64,000 nt of DNA from Myxococcota bacterium (GTDB lineage: Bacteria; Myxococcota_A; UBA9160; UBA4427), in assembly GCA_029243605.1 (NCBI GenBank), contig JAQWRT010000045.1, positions 62,001 to 126,000 of the forward strand. The letters are read 5' to 3'. Below the pieces are notes generated by a model that was given only the letters and a program-made list of their open reading frames with translations, had not been told where the DNA came from and searched no databases. The translations under genes and the position numbers were made by a program. Of this stretch, positions 1 to 8,730 are shown one piece after another; the stretch's first letter is position 1; each line of letters begins with the position of its first letter.

Positions 1-637
1 CCAGATGCACCACCGATCCATGAGAATCGCCGAGAATCTGGATCTCAATATGCCGAGCGCGCGCCACGTATCGTTCGAGGAAGACCCGATCATCACCGAA
101 CCCGCTAGCGGCCTCGCGCTGGGCTGCAGCGACAGACTCTTCCAGGTCGTCCGCCGAACGAACAACTCGCATACCCTTGCCACCACCGCCCGCAGAGGCC
201 TTGACGAGAAGGGGGTAGCCCACGGCATCGCCCTCCGTGGGATCTTCACTGCCAGGCAGCGTGGGCACCTCGGCCTTCTGGGCAAGCGCCTTGGCCGTGA
301 TTTTGTCTCCCATCTGCTCGATGACTTTTGGAGATGGGCCCACCCAGGCGATACCCGCGCCGGTGACATCGGCGGCAAAACTCGGGTTCTCGGAAAGGAA
401 GCCGTAGCCGGGATGGATCGCACCGGCGCCCGTCGCCTGAGCGGCCTCCAAGATCGCCTTGCCATCAAGGTAGGAAGTCGGCAGGCGAACGGCCTCGTCC
501 GCATCGTCGACAAAGGGCGCGTCGGCATCGGCGTCGACGTATACCGCCACGGTTCGAATTCCCATAGCCCGTGCGCCGCGAATGACGCGCCGGGCGATCT
601 CACCTCGGTTGGCTACCAGAAGCGTTGAAAAGCTCAC
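1..637 (-). CDS. Biotin carboxylase subunit of an acyl-CoA carboxylase (partial, C-terminus off the left edge)
   Basis: The ORF track misses this gene because it runs off the window. The minus strand reads from a GTG start as SFSTLLVANRGEIARRVI, the typical N-terminus of the biotin carboxylase subunit of acetyl-, propionyl-, methylcrotonyl- or geranyl-CoA carboxylases. About 212 residues are visible, covering the pre-ATP-grasp domain (with HPGYGFLSEN) and the glycine-rich ATP loop (SAGGGGKGMR). The family uses ATP and bicarbonate to carboxylate biotin. The GTG start overlaps the TGA stop of the carboxyltransferase gene (GTGA), so the two subunits are probably translationally coupled. The acyl substrate cannot be told from this part. 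The plus-strand ORF 5..628 is its shadow. Confidence 0.93.
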   Translation of the reverse strand, partial: MSFSTLLVANRGEIARRVIRGARAMGIRTVAVYVDADADAPFVDDADEAVRLPTSYLDGKAILEAAQATGAGAIHPGYGFLSENPSFAADVTGAGIAWVGPSPKVIEQMGDKITAKALAQKAEVPTLPGSEDPTEGDAVGYPLLVKASAGGGGKGMRVVRSADDLEESVAAAQREAASGFGDDRVFLERYVARARHIEIQILGDSHGSVVHL

Positions 638-2301
638 AGTCTGAATACCCCGTATCCTTCCGCACCTTCCACCGCCTTGGCCCGAACTACGGAAAGGCAG
701 ATCCCGAGCACCGTCCGGGTGTCTCGGGGATCAATGATGCCGTCATCGCTGATTGCGCCGCTGGCCTCAAGAGCAAGAGAGCCCGCATCTTGGGCCGCTT
801 CCACGCCAGCCCTAATTTTCGCATCCGCGTCTTCGTCGAATTCTTCACCTTTGCGCATGGCCTGCCCTCGTCGAACCATCGACATGACGCCAGCGATTTG
901 TTTGCCGCCCATCACAGCGATCTTCGCGCTCGGCCAGATGAAGGTGAAACGGTTGTTGTAGGCCCGGCCAGACATGGCATAGGTTGCCGCCCCATACGAG
1001 TTTCCGAGAATCACCGTGATGTGCGGAACCGTCGAGTTCGTCACTGCGTTGATCATCTGGGAACCCTTCTTGATGATCCCGGCATGCTCAACTTCTCGCC
1101 CAACCACGAAGCCTGTCACGTTTTGCAGGAAGAGGAGTGGTACATCGATCTGATTGCAGAGTTGGATGAAATGCGCCGCTTTCTCCGCTGCTTCTGGGTT
1201 GAGAACCCCATTATTTCCGAGGATTCCGATGGGGTAACCCTGGATCGATGCCCAACCGCAGATCAGCGTAGTGCCGTAACGGGGCTTGAATTCCTCGAAG
1301 CGCGATCCATCGACTACCCGAGCCACCACATCGCGAACATCGACCGGCCGGCGGAGGTCGGCGCTCATGATCCCCAGAAGGTCTTCGGGGTCGTAGACCG
1401 GCTCCTCGGCTTTCAGGCTGGGAGGCGGGCCGGCCTTCTGGAAATTCAGATGGGAGACGACCTCCCGGCAGAGACGAAGCGCGTCGGGTTCGTCCTCGGC
1501 CAGGTATTCCCCCAGGCCCGAAATCTCTGCGTGCATTTTGGCGCCGCCCAGAGTCTCGTCGTCTGACTCCTCGCCGGTTGCCATCTTCACCAGGGGCGGA
1601 CCCGCCAGAAAGATTTTGGATTGCTCCTTGATCACGATGTTGTAGTCGGACATCCCGGGCTGGTAAGCACCACCCGCAGTCGAAGATCCAAAAACCACAC
1701 AAACCGTCGGAATCTCGAGCTTTGAGAGCTCGATCATTTCGTAGAAAAAGCGACCCGTCTCGGCAAAGTGGTCCACTTTCGCAGGTCGGCTCTTCTTCTT
1801 TTTATTGTCTCCGCCGTCGCCCCCGCCTCCCCCTCGGCGGAGATCGGCACCCGCAGATTCGACGAAGCTCACGTAGGGAATCCCGTTATCACGTGCGATC
1901 TCGAGGGCACGCATCCACTTCTTCCCGACATAGGGGGTCAACGCCCCGCCGAGCACCGTGGGGTCATTGGCAAAGATCACGCACTCGACCCCCGCAATAA
2001 CGCCGATTCCCAACACCGCACCGCCCCCGACGACGTAGTCCGAGTTGTAGCCGGCCAGGGAACTGATCTCGAGGAAGGGGCTGTCGGGGTCCAGGGCCAG
2101 GGAAATGCGCTCCCGAACCGGCAATTTCCCGCGCTTCGCCAGGCGCTCGTGATGGGCCGGGCCTCCGCCGGCCTCGGCCTCTTCGAGAAGGTCATCGATG
2201 ACCGACAATTTTTCGAGCATCGCGTCGCGGTTCTCACCGAATTCATCGCTGCGCGTATTGAGACTCGAATTCAAGGGGGGAGCAAGCAGGGAGGGGTGCA
2301 T
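634..2301 (-). CDS. Acyl-CoA carboxylase carboxyltransferase (beta) subunit, MCC/PCC-like
   Basis: A 555-residue carboxyltransferase that would move CO2 from carboxybiotin to an acyl-CoA. It has the family landmarks: RGKLPVRERI near the N-terminus, a GSSTAGGAYQPGMSDY segment, and FLQNVTGFVVG in the second crotonase-like half. The ORF track opens at 2391, but the family N-terminus fits the ATG at 2301, which has a purine-rich GGATAACGAGAA stretch upstream. Between SAGADLRR and the next conserved helix lies a Gly/Asp-rich then Lys-rich stretch (GGGGGDGGDNKKKKS) that I do not expect in ordinary MCCB or PccB. The neighbouring hydratases and acyl-CoA dehydrogenases suggest a branched or terpenoid acyl-CoA substrate. 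Methylcrotonyl- versus geranyl-CoA specificity is unresolved. Confidence 0.9.
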   Translation of the reverse strand: MHPSLLAPPLNSSLNTRSDEFGENRDAMLEKLSVIDDLLEEAEAGGGPAHHERLAKRGKLPVRERISLALDPDSPFLEISSLAGYNSDYVVGGGAVLGIGVIAGVECVIFANDPTVLGGALTPYVGKKWMRALEIARDNGIPYVSFVESAGADLRRGGGGGDGGDNKKKKSRPAKVDHFAETGRFFYEMIELSKLEIPTVCVVFGSSTAGGAYQPGMSDYNIVIKEQSKIFLAGPPLVKMATGEESDDETLGGAKMHAEISGLGEYLAEDEPDALRLCREVVSHLNFQKAGPPPSLKAEEPVYDPEDLLGIMSADLRRPVDVRDVVARVVDGSRFEEFKPRYGTTLICGWASIQGYPIGILGNNGVLNPEAAEKAAHFIQLCNQIDVPLLFLQNVTGFVVGREVEHAGIIKKGSQMINAVTNSTVPHITVILGNSYGAATYAMSGRAYNNRFTFIWPSAKIAVMGGKQIAGVMSMVRRGQAMRKGEEFDEDADAKIRAGVEAAQDAGSLALEASGAISDDGIIDPRDTRTVLGICLSVVRAKAVEGAEGYGVFRL

Positions 2302-2351
2302 TCGCTTCTCGTTATCCTTTGCTGGGGTCCTGGGAACCGGATCGGCTCGCG

Positions 2352-2401
2352 TTGACGGACAGGTAACGCTTATGGTAAGAATAGGCAACAAATATTACCA
2401 T
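2352..2401 (+). promoter_or_regulatory. Candidate divergent promoter with inverted-repeat operator
   Basis: Between the divergent carboxylase and hydratase genes I see TTGACG (2352-2357), 18 bases, then TAAGAA (2376-2381), a fair sigma-70-like pair reading toward the hydratase. The exact inverted repeat ATGGTAA (2372-2378) ... TTACCAT (2395-2401) overlaps the -10 element. Two further positions inside the arms also pair. Such a dyad over a divergent catabolic promoter resembles a TetR- or MerR-type repressor site, but no regulator gene is present nearby in the window. Confidence 0.4.
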
Positions 2402-2415
2402 CTCCAGGGGGCCCA

Positions 2416-3234
2416 ATGAGCCAGTCAGAGCCGAATGCAACCCATCAGGCCAAGGACTTTTCGGAGGAACTCCGGGTCGAACGATCGGGAAACGGGGTCG
2501 TCACCCTCACCCTCAACCGACCCCATGTGAAGAATGCCCTCACCTCCGAAATGTGGGAGCCCCTTCGTCAGATCTTCCACGAGGTACGTGAGACCTCGAG
2601 CGATCGGGTTCTCGTCATCACCGGCGCGGCGGGTGCTTTTTGTGCCGGCGCCGACTTGAGCGGAGGCTCGGCAACCGGCGGGCACGCTATGGAGTCGATG
2701 CACAGTGTCAGCGCCGCCGCCCTGGCGCTTCACACTCTGACCAAGCCCACCCTCGCCAAAGTTGGCGGTGATGCGGTGGGGGCCGGTATGAACCTGGCCC
2801 TGGGTTGCGATCTCGTCGTGGCGGGCGAAAGCGCCCGCTTCTCGGAAATCTTTGCCCGGCGCGGTCTCTCGGTCGATTTCGGCGGAACGTGGCTACTCCC
2901 ACGACTGGTGGGGATCCACAAAGCCAAGGAACTCGCCCTGCTCGCCGATATTGTCCCTGCACGAGAAGCCATGGAACTCGGCATCATCAACCGCGTCATC
3001 CCCGATGACGAGCTCGATCTCTTCGTGGACGATTGGGCAAATCGGCTGGCAGCTGGTCCCCCTCTCGCCCTTCAGATGACCAAGCGCATGCTCGCCAACT
3101 CCCTGGGATCGAGTTTTTCCGAGGCCCTGGATGCCGAGGCCTGGTCCCAGACTGTGAATTTTGGAAGCAAGGACACCATCGAGGGCATCGTGGCTTTCGT
3201 TGAGAAGAGACCTCCCCAGTTCAAGGGGTGCTAG
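2416..3234 (+). CDS. Enoyl-CoA hydratase/isomerase family protein (crotonase fold)
   Basis: A 272-residue crotonase-superfamily protein, expected to hydrate or isomerise an enoyl-CoA in the cytoplasm. The N-terminal strand has VVTLTLNRPHVKNALT, the first oxyanion-hole segment is GAFCAGADLSGG, and the second is KVGGDAVGAGMNLALGCDLVVA. A glutamate-containing ARFSEIFARRGLSVDFGG segment lies where the catalytic acids usually sit. The start follows a CAGGGGGC ribosome-binding stretch. It is the first plus-strand gene opposite the carboxylase pair and is followed after 15 bases by a second hydratase, so the two are likely co-transcribed. The exact reaction cannot be assigned; the superfamily also includes methylglutaconyl- and isohexenylglutaconyl-CoA hydratases. 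Confidence 0.9.
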   Translation: MSQSEPNATHQAKDFSEELRVERSGNGVVTLTLNRPHVKNALTSEMWEPLRQIFHEVRETSSDRVLVITGAAGAFCAGADLSGGSATGGHAMESMHSVSAAALALHTLTKPTLAKVGGDAVGAGMNLALGCDLVVAGESARFSEIFARRGLSVDFGGTWLLPRLVGIHKAKELALLADIVPAREAMELGIINRVIPDDELDLFVDDWANRLAAGPPLALQMTKRMLANSLGSSFSEALDAEAWSQTVNFGSKDTIEGIVAFVEKRPPQFKGC

Positions 3235-3249
3235 ATAATTGGAGCGCTG

Positions 3250-4026
3250 ATGGAACCCGTACGAGTCACGACCGAACACGGCATCATGACCGCCACTCTG
3301 GTCGATGTCGACAACCGCAACGCCTTGGGATCCGCCCTTCTCAACGGCCTCATCGACGCCATCGCAACGGCCAATGCCGACCCCGATTTGCGCGCGGTCG
3401 TTATTACCAACGAGGGGTCGACCTTCTGCGCGGGTGCGAACCTCAAGGAACAATCTGGCACGGTCAAGACCCAGGGAAATTCCAATATAGGCTTCGGTGA
3501 TCTGCTTGAGGCCATTCAGCAATCGCCGACTCCGATTCTCGGAAAAATTCGCGGACACGTAGTCGGGGGTGGCAACGGACTCGCTGCAGCCCTTGACATT
3601 TCCATTGCCGATGAAGCTGTCAAATTCGGTTTCACCGAGGTTCGTTTGGGCGTGATTCCGGCGATTATTTCGGTGGTCTGTCTGCCCAAAATGCGCGCCG
3701 GTGAAGCCATGGAAGCCTTCCTGCGAGGCAATCGGTTTCCAGCCAGTCGAGCTGCCGAGCTCGGACTTATCAATCGCGCGGTCCCCGCCGATCAACTCGA
3801 CGCCGCCGTGGAAGAAGTACTCGCCGACCTTCGCAAAGGGGGGCCGAGCGCCCTGGGACTCGCGAAGCGCCTCGTCTACGAGGTCCCTGCCATGGAACAG
3901 AAAGAAGCTTTCAAGTACACGGCACGACTCTCTGCGAAACTTTTTGCAGGGGAAGAGGCAAAGGAAGGCATGGCGGCTTTTCTCGGGCGACGCAAAGCCG
4001 CTTGGGCCGAAGAAGATGATGCCTGA
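3250..4026 (+). CDS. Enoyl-CoA hydratase family protein (second paralogue)
   Basis: A 258-residue crotonase-fold protein with the CoA/oxyanion segments STFCAGANLKEQ and KIRGHVVGGGNGLAAALD, and VKFGFTEVRLGVIPA carrying a glutamate at the usual catalytic position. FTEVRLGVIPA is typical of methylglutaconyl-CoA hydratase-like and short-chain enoyl-CoA hydratases. The C-terminal KEGMAAFLGRRKAAW tail also fits. A GGAG ribosome-binding site sits 6 bases before the ATG. It lies 15 bases behind the first hydratase. With a carboxylase and acyl-CoA dehydrogenases nearby, it could supply the hydration step after carboxylation in a leucine/isovalerate- or terpenoid-type route. No HMG-CoA lyase is present in the window. 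Confidence 0.9.
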   Translation: MEPVRVTTEHGIMTATLVDVDNRNALGSALLNGLIDAIATANADPDLRAVVITNEGSTFCAGANLKEQSGTVKTQGNSNIGFGDLLEAIQQSPTPILGKIRGHVVGGGNGLAAALDISIADEAVKFGFTEVRLGVIPAIISVVCLPKMRAGEAMEAFLRGNRFPASRAAELGLINRAVPADQLDAAVEEVLADLRKGGPSALGLAKRLVYEVPAMEQKEAFKYTARLSAKLFAGEEAKEGMAAFLGRRKAAWAEEDDA

Positions 4027-4155
4027 CCCCCGCGCGAAACCCATGCCATTGCCCTTTGGGCTCGTCCGACCTCCTACACAAATCGAATAGGCAAAAACCC
4101 GTCAAGGCCGCGCTCCGGATCTCTCGGTACCGCGACAAACGGAGGACCCCCCCAG

Positions 4156-5274
4156 ATGCGATCCAAGCTGGCCCAGGATATGGGCCTCGAGTTTCCGATT
4201 TTTGCTTTTACCCACTGCCGTGACGTAGCCGCCGCTGTCTCGAAGGCGGGCGGGCTCGGCGTCCTGGGGGTAGCGGGCCATTCGCTGAAAAACCTCAGGA
4301 TGGAACTCGAGTGGATTGAAAATGAAGTAGGCGACAAGCCCTACGGTGTCGACCTGCTCCTGCCCACCAAATTCGCAGGGAGTGATCGAGGCGGCTTCGA
4401 CGCTTCGCAATTGGATGAGCGGATTCCCGAGGAGCACAGACGTTTCCTTGACGACCTGCTGGAACAGCACGAAGTGCCTGAACTGCCCGAGGATGTCCGT
4501 CTGGCCCCAGAATTTGCCGTCGGCTACGAGAAGCAACGCGACGTCATCGAACTCGTGTTTGAGCACAATATCAGCCTGATCGCGAGCGCCCTCGGCCCGC
4601 CTCCGGCATGGATGATCGAACGGGGCCGGGAAAAGGGCGTCAAGGTCGCCGCCCTCGCGGGAACCGTAGAGCATGCCCGTCGCCATGTAGAAGCGGGCGT
4701 GGATATCGTGGTCGCCCAAGGCTACGAAGCCGGCGGACATACCGGCGAAGTCTCTACAATGGTTTTGGTCCCCGAGGTCGTCGACGCCGTGGATCCGGTG
4801 CCTGTTCTGGCCGCCGGAGGCATCGGCAACGGGCGACAGGTAACAGCCGCCCTGGCCCTGGGAGCTCAGGGCGTTTGGGCCGGTTCTATCTGGCTCACCA
4901 CCGAGGAAGCCGAAACACATCCCGTGGTCAAGGAGAAGTTTCTCGAGGCCACCTCGAACGACACCCTTCGCAGTCGCTCTCTCACGGGCAAACCCGCCCG
5001 GCAGCTCCGCAGTGCCTGGACCGATGCCTGGGACGACGCCTCCAACCCAGACCCCCTCCCCATGCCCCTACAGCCCCGGCTCGTGCGCGAGGCCCGGGCG
5101 CGCATCTCACGATCCTCCCACAAAAACCCCGGGGCGCGAGCTCTGGACAACTATTTCGTGGGGCAGATCGTCGGCTCCATGAATCACGTGAAATCGGTTC
5201 GCACAGTCATCGAAGATCTCGTTGGCGAGTACGCCGATACCATGTCACGCCTAGACGATCTGGCGGACGACTAG
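4156..5274 (+). CDS. Nitronate monooxygenase family FMN protein
   Basis: A 372-residue TIM-barrel flavoprotein of the nitronate monooxygenase/2-nitropropane dioxygenase family. Landmarks are GGLGVLGVAGHS near the N-terminus, AQGYEAGGHTGEVSTMVLVPEVVD (with the family's glycine-rich GGHTG and its histidine), and AAGGIGNGRQVTAALALGAQGVWAGS, the usual FMN-phosphate segment. An upstream GGAGG lies 9 bases before the ATG. Homologues often sit in acyl-CoA catabolic clusters of actinobacteria and proteobacteria, where their substrate is usually unknown. Here it lies between two hydratases and an acyl-CoA dehydrogenase on the same strand. A detoxifying role, or an enoyl reductase-like role, is possible; neither is shown. 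Confidence 0.9.
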   Translation: MRSKLAQDMGLEFPIFAFTHCRDVAAAVSKAGGLGVLGVAGHSLKNLRMELEWIENEVGDKPYGVDLLLPTKFAGSDRGGFDASQLDERIPEEHRRFLDDLLEQHEVPELPEDVRLAPEFAVGYEKQRDVIELVFEHNISLIASALGPPPAWMIERGREKGVKVAALAGTVEHARRHVEAGVDIVVAQGYEAGGHTGEVSTMVLVPEVVDAVDPVPVLAAGGIGNGRQVTAALALGAQGVWAGSIWLTTEEAETHPVVKEKFLEATSNDTLRSRSLTGKPARQLRSAWTDAWDDASNPDPLPMPLQPRLVREARARISRSSHKNPGARALDNYFVGQIVGSMNHVKSVRTVIEDLVGEYADTMSRLDDLADD

Positions 5275-5337
5275 CCAGGAGCTGGCCATGCCCCATACCC
5301 TCGGTGGGCCAACTCCTCGAATAAAACGAGTCCATCC

Positions 5338-6483
5338 ATGAGCGACGATCTTTACTCCACCCCCGAACACGAACTTTTCCGAGCGACAATTCGCCAATTT
5401 GTCGAGGACGAATTACGACCGCGGGCTAGGGAGTTTGATGCCCAGGGATACTTCGACAAGTCTCTCTACAAGAAGATGGGCGACCTCGGCATGTTGGGCC
5501 TTCGCTACGACGAGAAGTGGGGAGGTGCTGGTCTTGACTGGTCCTTCTCCGCTGTCCTCTTCGAGGAGCTTGGCCGAAGCGACAACGCCGGCGTCACCAT
5601 GGGGATCAGCGTACATACCGATATGGCCACGCCCTCTCTCCATCAATTCGGAAGCGACGAGCTGAAGAAGCATTTTCTCGTGCCCTCTATTGCCGGAGAG
5701 ATGGTCAGTGCAATCGCTGTCACCGAACCCGACGCGGGCTCAGACGTGGCCGGGATCAAGACTCGCGCGGTCCTCGATGGTGATGAATGGGTAATCAACG
5801 GATCGAAGATCTACATCACCAACGCCGCCACTGCCGATTGGCTCTGCCTGCTCGCGGTTACGGATCCCGAAGCGGGTTATAGCGGTTACTCACAGATTAT
5901 TGTCCCAACAGACTCAGCCGGTTTTAGCTACGAACTCCTCGACAAGATCGGCAATAGAGGGTCCGATACGGGCCAGCTCTTTTTTGACAGCGTCCGGGTT
6001 CCCGTCAGCCACACCATCGGCGAGATCGGCCGAGGCTTTCAGCAACAGATGATGCAATTCCAGGATGAACGCCTGGTCGCCTGCGTCTCGAGTGTTGCCG
6101 CTGCCAAGGATGTCTGGGAAGCGACGAGGAAATGGGCCGAAGAACGCGTTCTCTTCGGGAAACCTCTCTCCAAGATGCAGAACACCCAGTTCAGGTTCGT
6201 CGAAATGCTCACCGAGATTACTGCGGCTCACGAGCTCGTCCGAGCTTGCGTGCGCAGAGTGGTCGCGGGCGAGGATGCCACCGAGATGATCAGCATGGCG
6301 AAGCTGTTCTGTGCCCGTGTATCCCGGAGCGTCGCTGACCAATGCATCCAATTCAGCGGAGGGTATGGTTATATGCGAGAGAGCCCGGCCGGACGCGCAT
6401 TCGTCGACTCCAGACTGGGAAGCATCGGCGGTGGTTCTGACGAGACAATGATGCATTATCTCGCCAAACAACTGGGCTTTTAG
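5338..6483 (+). CDS. Acyl-CoA dehydrogenase (isovaleryl/long-chain type)
   Basis: A 381-residue flavoprotein that introduces a 2,3-double bond into an acyl-CoA and passes electrons to ETF. The FAD/substrate segments are AIAVTEPDAGSDVAGI and WVINGSKIYITN, with the family tail QFSGGYGYMRE. Where medium-chain enzymes have the catalytic Glu in the late YEGT motif, this one has IGGGSDE. Instead a FQDERLV segment lies at the helix-G position used by isovaleryl- and long-chain acyl-CoA dehydrogenases. Citronellyl-CoA dehydrogenases are close relatives, which would fit a geranyl-CoA carboxylase. The ribosome-binding site is weak. It is part of the plus-strand catabolic run. Confidence 0.92.
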   Translation: MSDDLYSTPEHELFRATIRQFVEDELRPRAREFDAQGYFDKSLYKKMGDLGMLGLRYDEKWGGAGLDWSFSAVLFEELGRSDNAGVTMGISVHTDMATPSLHQFGSDELKKHFLVPSIAGEMVSAIAVTEPDAGSDVAGIKTRAVLDGDEWVINGSKIYITNAATADWLCLLAVTDPEAGYSGYSQIIVPTDSAGFSYELLDKIGNRGSDTGQLFFDSVRVPVSHTIGEIGRGFQQQMMQFQDERLVACVSSVAAAKDVWEATRKWAEERVLFGKPLSKMQNTQFRFVEMLTEITAAHELVRACVRRVVAGEDATEMISMAKLFCARVSRSVADQCIQFSGGYGYMRESPAGRAFVDSRLGSIGGGSDETMMHYLAKQLGF

Positions 6484-6559
6484 AACCTTTCGTTGGCAGG
6501 ATCCCGCCCCATTTCCACGAGATTCAACTCACGATCCCACAGAAGGATCAGGAGAAAAA

Positions 6560-7351
6560 ATGCTACAAGAAAGTGCTGACCTCCTCGCCGAAGCCGAAGA
6601 GCTCCACGATTTCCTACTGACCCTAGACCCAGAAGACTGGGATCGTCCGACGGGCTTCATGAACTGGACCCCCTGGGATGTGGTGGCCCACCTTCATTAT
6701 TTCGACCTGGTCTCCCTAACCGCGCTGGAAGGCGAGGAGCCCTTTATCGCCAAACGAGACGCCTTGATCGGCTCCATTGGCAAGGGCATGACCAATGCCC
6801 AGGTTGCCCGAAGCGAGTTGGGTGAAATATCGCCTGAGGAGCTCCTCAAACGGTGGATCACCACGTGCCGCCTCATGGCGACGGAATTGGGAGAATCCAA
6901 TCCCAAAAGACGCCTGCCCTGGTTCGGCCCCGATATGGGCGTGCGCATGTTCACCACCGCACGATGTATGGAAACCTGGGCCCATGGCCAAGAGGTCTAC
7001 GACCTCAAAGGCGCGCATCGTAGCTATAACGACCGAATCAAAAATGTGGCCGCCATCGGGATACGAACTTTTGGCTGGACCTTTATCAACAGAAAACTCG
7101 AGATCCCGGGCCCTCCCCCCTATGTCCGCCTGGTTGCACCATCAGGCGAAATCTGGGAATGGAACGACCCCAGCGAAACCGACTACGTCAAGGGGAGCGC
7201 CGCGGAGTTTTGCCACGTCGTCACCCAGGGAAGAAATATTGGGGATACCGCCCTCGAAGTCGGCGGCGAAGTCGCCAAGGAATGGATGAGCATCGCCCAG
7301 TGCTTCGCAGGCGGCCCCGTCGACCCGCCTAAACCTGGCGAACGCCAATAA
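6560..7351 (+). CDS. TIGR03084-like DinB/maleylpyruvate-isomerase-fold metal-binding protein
   Basis: A 263-residue protein whose N-terminal half (LTLDPEDWDRPTGFMNWTPWDVVAHLHYFD) matches the DinB/MDMPI-type metal-binding helical bundle. The conserved WxxxDVVAHL histidine and a later TWAHGQEVYD supply likely metal ligands. The whole length and C-terminal extension fit the TIGR03084 family, best known from actinobacteria and of unknown function. A clean AGGAGA lies 6 bases before the ATG. It sits between acyl-CoA dehydrogenase genes, as TIGR03084 genes often do. A thiol-dependent or metal-dependent step on a CoA intermediate is conceivable, but nothing in the sequence proves it. Confidence 0.8.
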   Translation: MLQESADLLAEAEELHDFLLTLDPEDWDRPTGFMNWTPWDVVAHLHYFDLVSLTALEGEEPFIAKRDALIGSIGKGMTNAQVARSELGEISPEELLKRWITTCRLMATELGESNPKRRLPWFGPDMGVRMFTTARCMETWAHGQEVYDLKGAHRSYNDRIKNVAAIGIRTFGWTFINRKLEIPGPPPYVRLVAPSGEIWEWNDPSETDYVKGSAAEFCHVVTQGRNIGDTALEVGGEVAKEWMSIAQCFAGGPVDPPKPGERQ

Positions 7352-7394
7352 ACGGAATGCACGCCTGACCAGGCGGACGACAACCCGTACATGT

Positions 7395-7445
7395 AAGACG
7401 TGAGAATTGAGACGTGACAAGCGAGACGTGACAAGCGAGACGTGA
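7395..7445 (+). repeat. Four tandem 14-bp units directly upstream of an acyl-CoA dehydrogenase start
   Basis: The gap before the next gene contains AAGACGTGAGAATT, two identical GAGACGTGACAAGC units, and a partial GAGACGTGA, with a period of 14. The last unit runs into the AAAGGA ribosome-binding site of the gene starting at 7456. Copy-number change would alter the spacing between the upstream gene and this start, but not the reading frame. Confidence 0.9.
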
Positions 7446-7455
7446 AAGGAAACCC

Positions 7456-8652
7456 ATGGATCTATCATACGGACAACAATACGAGAATTTTCGGAGAGAG
7501 GTCCGATCCTTTCTCGAAGAGAACAAGCCCAGCCAGGGTGAATCACCCCTCTCGAGTGGCCGACGACAGCGACTGGTCGAATGGCTGAGCTTGCAGATTG
7601 AGCACGGATATTGGGCTCGAACCATCCCGAAGAAATACGGTGGCTACGGCGCAGAACCCGACTTGCTCGAAACCGTGATCATGGATGAGGAATTCAACCG
7701 CGCGGGTATTCCCCGCGGAATGTCGAGCCAAGGGCCTTCGATGCTCGTTCCCACTCTCCTCGAACACGGCAGCGAGGAACAGCGACTTCGCTGGATCTCT
7801 CCGACCATGCGAGGCGAGATCATGTGGTGCCAGGGTTATTCCGAGCCTGGCTCGGGTAGCGATCTTGCCAGCCTCCAGACTGCTGCGAAGGAAGACGGCG
7901 ACGATTTCCTGATTAATGGCCAGAAGATTTGGACGAGTACTGCAGACCGATCTCAGATGATCTTTATCCTTGTGCGTACAGAACCCGACGCACCCAAGCA
8001 CTCGGGTATCAGCTACATCCTGCTCCCCATGGACACTCCCGGCATCGAGGTACAACCCCTTCGAACCATGTCCGGGGATTTGGGCGAAAATTCGTTCAAT
8101 CAAGTCTTCTTTACCGACGTCCGAGTGCCCCAAGCCAACGTCGTGGGTAAACGAGGAGAGGGTTGGCGCATCGCGAACACCACCCTGAAGCATGAGCGAA
8201 ATAGTCTCAACGCGAATAGCGAGGGGACAATGATGAAACTCATGCGTCTCATGGAGACGGAAACCTGCAACGGTGTTTCTGCCATGGCGAGCCCAGTATT
8301 CAGAGATCGCCTCATGCAACTGCAAGCACGATCCATGGCGATGAAATTTCATGCCATGAGGATGCTCACATGCAGCCTCAAAGACGAAGCTCCCGGAGTG
8401 GCTGGCCTCATAACCAAGCTCAGAAACTGTCAGCTGAACTTCGACATCTCGTCCCTAGCCATCGACGTCATGGGCGAACTCGGAGCACTCTACGACCATA
8501 CGCCCTACGAGCGAGATTTGGGCTACTGGCAGGCTCACTCGTTCTTCTCGCTCGGCCTGATCATTGGCGGCGGAACAGCCCAGATCCAAAAAAATATCAT
8601 TTCGGAGCGCGGCCTCGGGATGCCCAGGGAACCAAAGCCCGCCAAGGCATGA
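7456..8652 (+). CDS. Acyl-CoA dehydrogenase, probable catalytic subunit of a heteromer
   Basis: A 398-residue acyl-CoA dehydrogenase with CQGYSEPGSGSDLASL and FLINGQKIWTS for flavin/substrate binding, and the C-terminal signature HSFFSLGLIIGGGTAQIQKNIISERGLGMPRE. That tail is characteristic of the larger chain of FadE-type heteromeric enzymes used for steroid side chains and similar bulky acyl-CoAs. A TTLKHERNS segment puts a glutamate where helix-G catalytic residues lie. The next gene encodes a shorter dehydrogenase without an obvious catalytic Glu, so the two probably form an alpha2beta2 enzyme; this is inferred from the Mycobacterium ChsE/FadE precedent. An AAAGGA site precedes the ATG. 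Confidence 0.9.
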   Translation: MDLSYGQQYENFRREVRSFLEENKPSQGESPLSSGRRQRLVEWLSLQIEHGYWARTIPKKYGGYGAEPDLLETVIMDEEFNRAGIPRGMSSQGPSMLVPTLLEHGSEEQRLRWISPTMRGEIMWCQGYSEPGSGSDLASLQTAAKEDGDDFLINGQKIWTSTADRSQMIFILVRTEPDAPKHSGISYILLPMDTPGIEVQPLRTMSGDLGENSFNQVFFTDVRVPQANVVGKRGEGWRIANTTLKHERNSLNANSEGTMMKLMRLMETETCNGVSAMASPVFRDRLMQLQARSMAMKFHAMRMLTCSLKDEAPGVAGLITKLRNCQLNFDISSLAIDVMGELGALYDHTPYERDLGYWQAHSFFSLGLIIGGGTAQIQKNIISERGLGMPREPKPAKA

Positions 8653-8730
8653 TGGGCTCCACCGCAGAATACCCACTCCATTCCTGGGCAAATGAACCCC
8701 GAACGAACCGCGCACGCACAAGGAAAAAAA

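Noticed and set aside
5-628. 207-aa plus-strand ORF at the left edge
   Set aside because: It is the antisense shadow of the biotin carboxylase gene, whose minus-strand frame has clear family motifs.
2893-4044. 383-aa minus-strand ORF
   Set aside because: Shadow of two hydratase genes; composition is not protein-like and no motif is found.
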